Assembly (NCBI RefSeq): GCF_003054045.1
Contig: NZ_QBKH01000005.1
Location: 186,001-250,000, forward strand
Origin: Sphingobacterium faecium
GTDB lineage: Bacteria; Bacteroidota; Bacteroidia; Sphingobacteriales; Sphingobacteriaceae
Direction: 5' to 3'
DNA length: 64,000 bases
Shown: positions 63,204 to 64,000 of the stretch, piece by piece
Layout: every line of letters starts with the position of its first letter
Numbering within the stretch: position 1 is the first letter of the stretch
The notes under the pieces: generated by a model
What the model was told of the DNA's origin: nothing
Database searches by the model: none
Seen by the model: only the letters and a program-made list of their open reading frames with translations
Translations under genes and position numbers: made by a program

Positions 63204-64000
63204 TTAAGGTTTGACAGTTGGACCGTCCACTATAAGTTGACCGTTAGGTAAAATTTTCAGTTCATCTAAGAATACTAAGCGCTGACTGCCTGTTTTAGTC
63301 GTGCGGGCATGATATACACACCATACTTTGCCTTCTTTATCTCTCAAAAGACTGTTGTGACCCGTCCCTGAAACAATACCTCCATGGGATATGTTTTTTT
63401 GTAATATAGGGTTTGTTGCAGACTTTTCGAATGGGCCAAGTGGATTTGAGGCTGTTGCATAGCCAACAGCATAATTCTCTCCTCCGAAATGATTTGCGGA
63501 GTACATCATGTAATAGAGATTGTTATGCTTAAAGAGATAGGATCCTTCTGTCCATCTTCTATTCACTTCACCTGAAGTCACAGACCTGCTCTCCCATTCA
63601 GATTGTTTATCATCCCTGGAGATAGGAGGACGTAACAATAATGTTGGCTCTCCAATTACATGCGAAAAATCTGAAGCTAGCTCTACTCCATATATCCAGC
63701 TTTCTTCTATTTCATCAAACATCCCCTGTTGCTTTGCCCAAGCTGCAATCTCCGATTGAACTGGATTTTTATAACAGCATCTGGAATAGTAAAGATACAA
63801 ACGTCCATCTTCAGCAAAGTACACATTACCGTCAATAATGGGATATCCGGGGTCAAATAACGGACGACCTGTCAAATCAATAAATGGGCCTGTAGGATGG
63901 GTTGAGGTTGCGATACCAATACGATAATTTTCTAATTCATCATTCGGATTTTCTTTCCAATGTGCACTGTAAAACATATAGTACTTTCCTCCACGCTTAT
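63204..64000 (-). CDS. GH43-family glycoside hydrolase, C-terminal part (5' end outside window)
   Basis: The frame continues through the window edge (KRGGKYYMFYSAH is read before the internal ATG at 63977). Blades of the five-bladed propeller are visible: IGIATSTHPTGPF, IDGNVYFAEDGRLYLYYSRC, WTEGSYLFKHNNLYYMMYSA with the probable general-acid Glu, GYATASNPLGPFEKS, GTGHNSLLRDKEGKVWCVYH. GH43 enzymes cleave arabinan, xylan and related side chains. The C-terminus ends soon after the propeller, so no extra binding module follows. The signal peptide would lie outside the window. Confidence 0.88.
   Translation of the reverse strand, partial: KRGGKYYMFYSAHWKENPNDELENYRIGIATSTHPTGPFIDLTGRPLFDPGYPIIDGNVYFAEDGRLYLYYSRCCYKNPVQSEIAAWAKQQGMFDEIEESWIYGVELASDFSHVIGEPTLLLRPPISRDDKQSEWESRSVTSGEVNRRWTEGSYLFKHNNLYYMMYSANHFGGENYAVGYATASNPLGPFEKSATNPILQKNISHGGIVSGTGHNSLLRDKEGKVWCVYHARTTKTGSQRLVFLDELKILPNGQLIVDGPTVKP

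Overview
The window is low-GC DNA from a member of the Bacteroidota, most likely a Sphingobacterium or close relative. This rests on the SusC/SusD-type nutrient receptors, TAnnTTTG-like promoter boxes, IS21/IS256 relatives typical of the phylum, small NTF2-like exported paralogues and a GH43 enzyme. The organism name is inference. No rRNA or tRNA gene was seen.

Layout. (1) 1-9.3 kb holds a nutrient-uptake locus on the minus strand: a 224-codon gene of unknown function, then SusC, SusD and a TlpA-like thioredoxin protein, with a 70-aa two-cysteine protein converging on them. The SusC reading frame carries an unusual extension of about 450 codons upstream of its signal sequence. Between 7293 and 8278 that extension is built from five arrays of strictly 11-bp-phased degenerate repeats, each with its own core sequence. 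This is the most unusual structure in the window. (2) 9.3-46 kb is a dense accessory and defence island. In order it holds: an HTH regulator with AbiH; an FRG-domain protein; three different TIR proteins (TIR-2TM, LRR-TIR, coiled-coil-TIR); a trypsin-like gene interrupted only by two TGA codons; a decayed AAA ATPase; a DUF488 two-gene unit; a toxin-antitoxin-SecB-like (TAC) operon; an IS21 element nested in older IS debris; a ParB-AAA ATPase with a TOPRIM protein; an HD-GHKL ATPase; a TrlF-like PHP-AAA protein; an ApeA-like HEPN trio; and an intact AAA ATPase converging on a subtilisin-like protease. (3) 46.6-54.2 kb holds a PD-(D/E)XK nuclease followed by small, partly decayed genes that look like immunity genes of polymorphic toxins (DUF7710, Imm44-like, SUFU and others), with no toxin gene visible. 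(4) 54.4-64 kb returns to ordinary Bacteroidota content: Rpn-type nucleases (one intact, one frameshifted), three NTF2-like paralogues sharing terminators and two sharing promoters, a TPR membrane protein, a beta-lactamase-fold hydrolase, a small DUF6090-like membrane protein and the end of a GH43 gene.

Several genes occur as an intact/decayed pair inside the window: AAA ATPase 42413/18676, secreted protein 59145/25413, TPR membrane protein 56293/32085, Rpn 54445/59918 and NTF2-like 62304/61199. With the IS remnants, this indicates repeated duplication, insertion and decay. All functional calls come from reading motifs by eye; no database search was possible.
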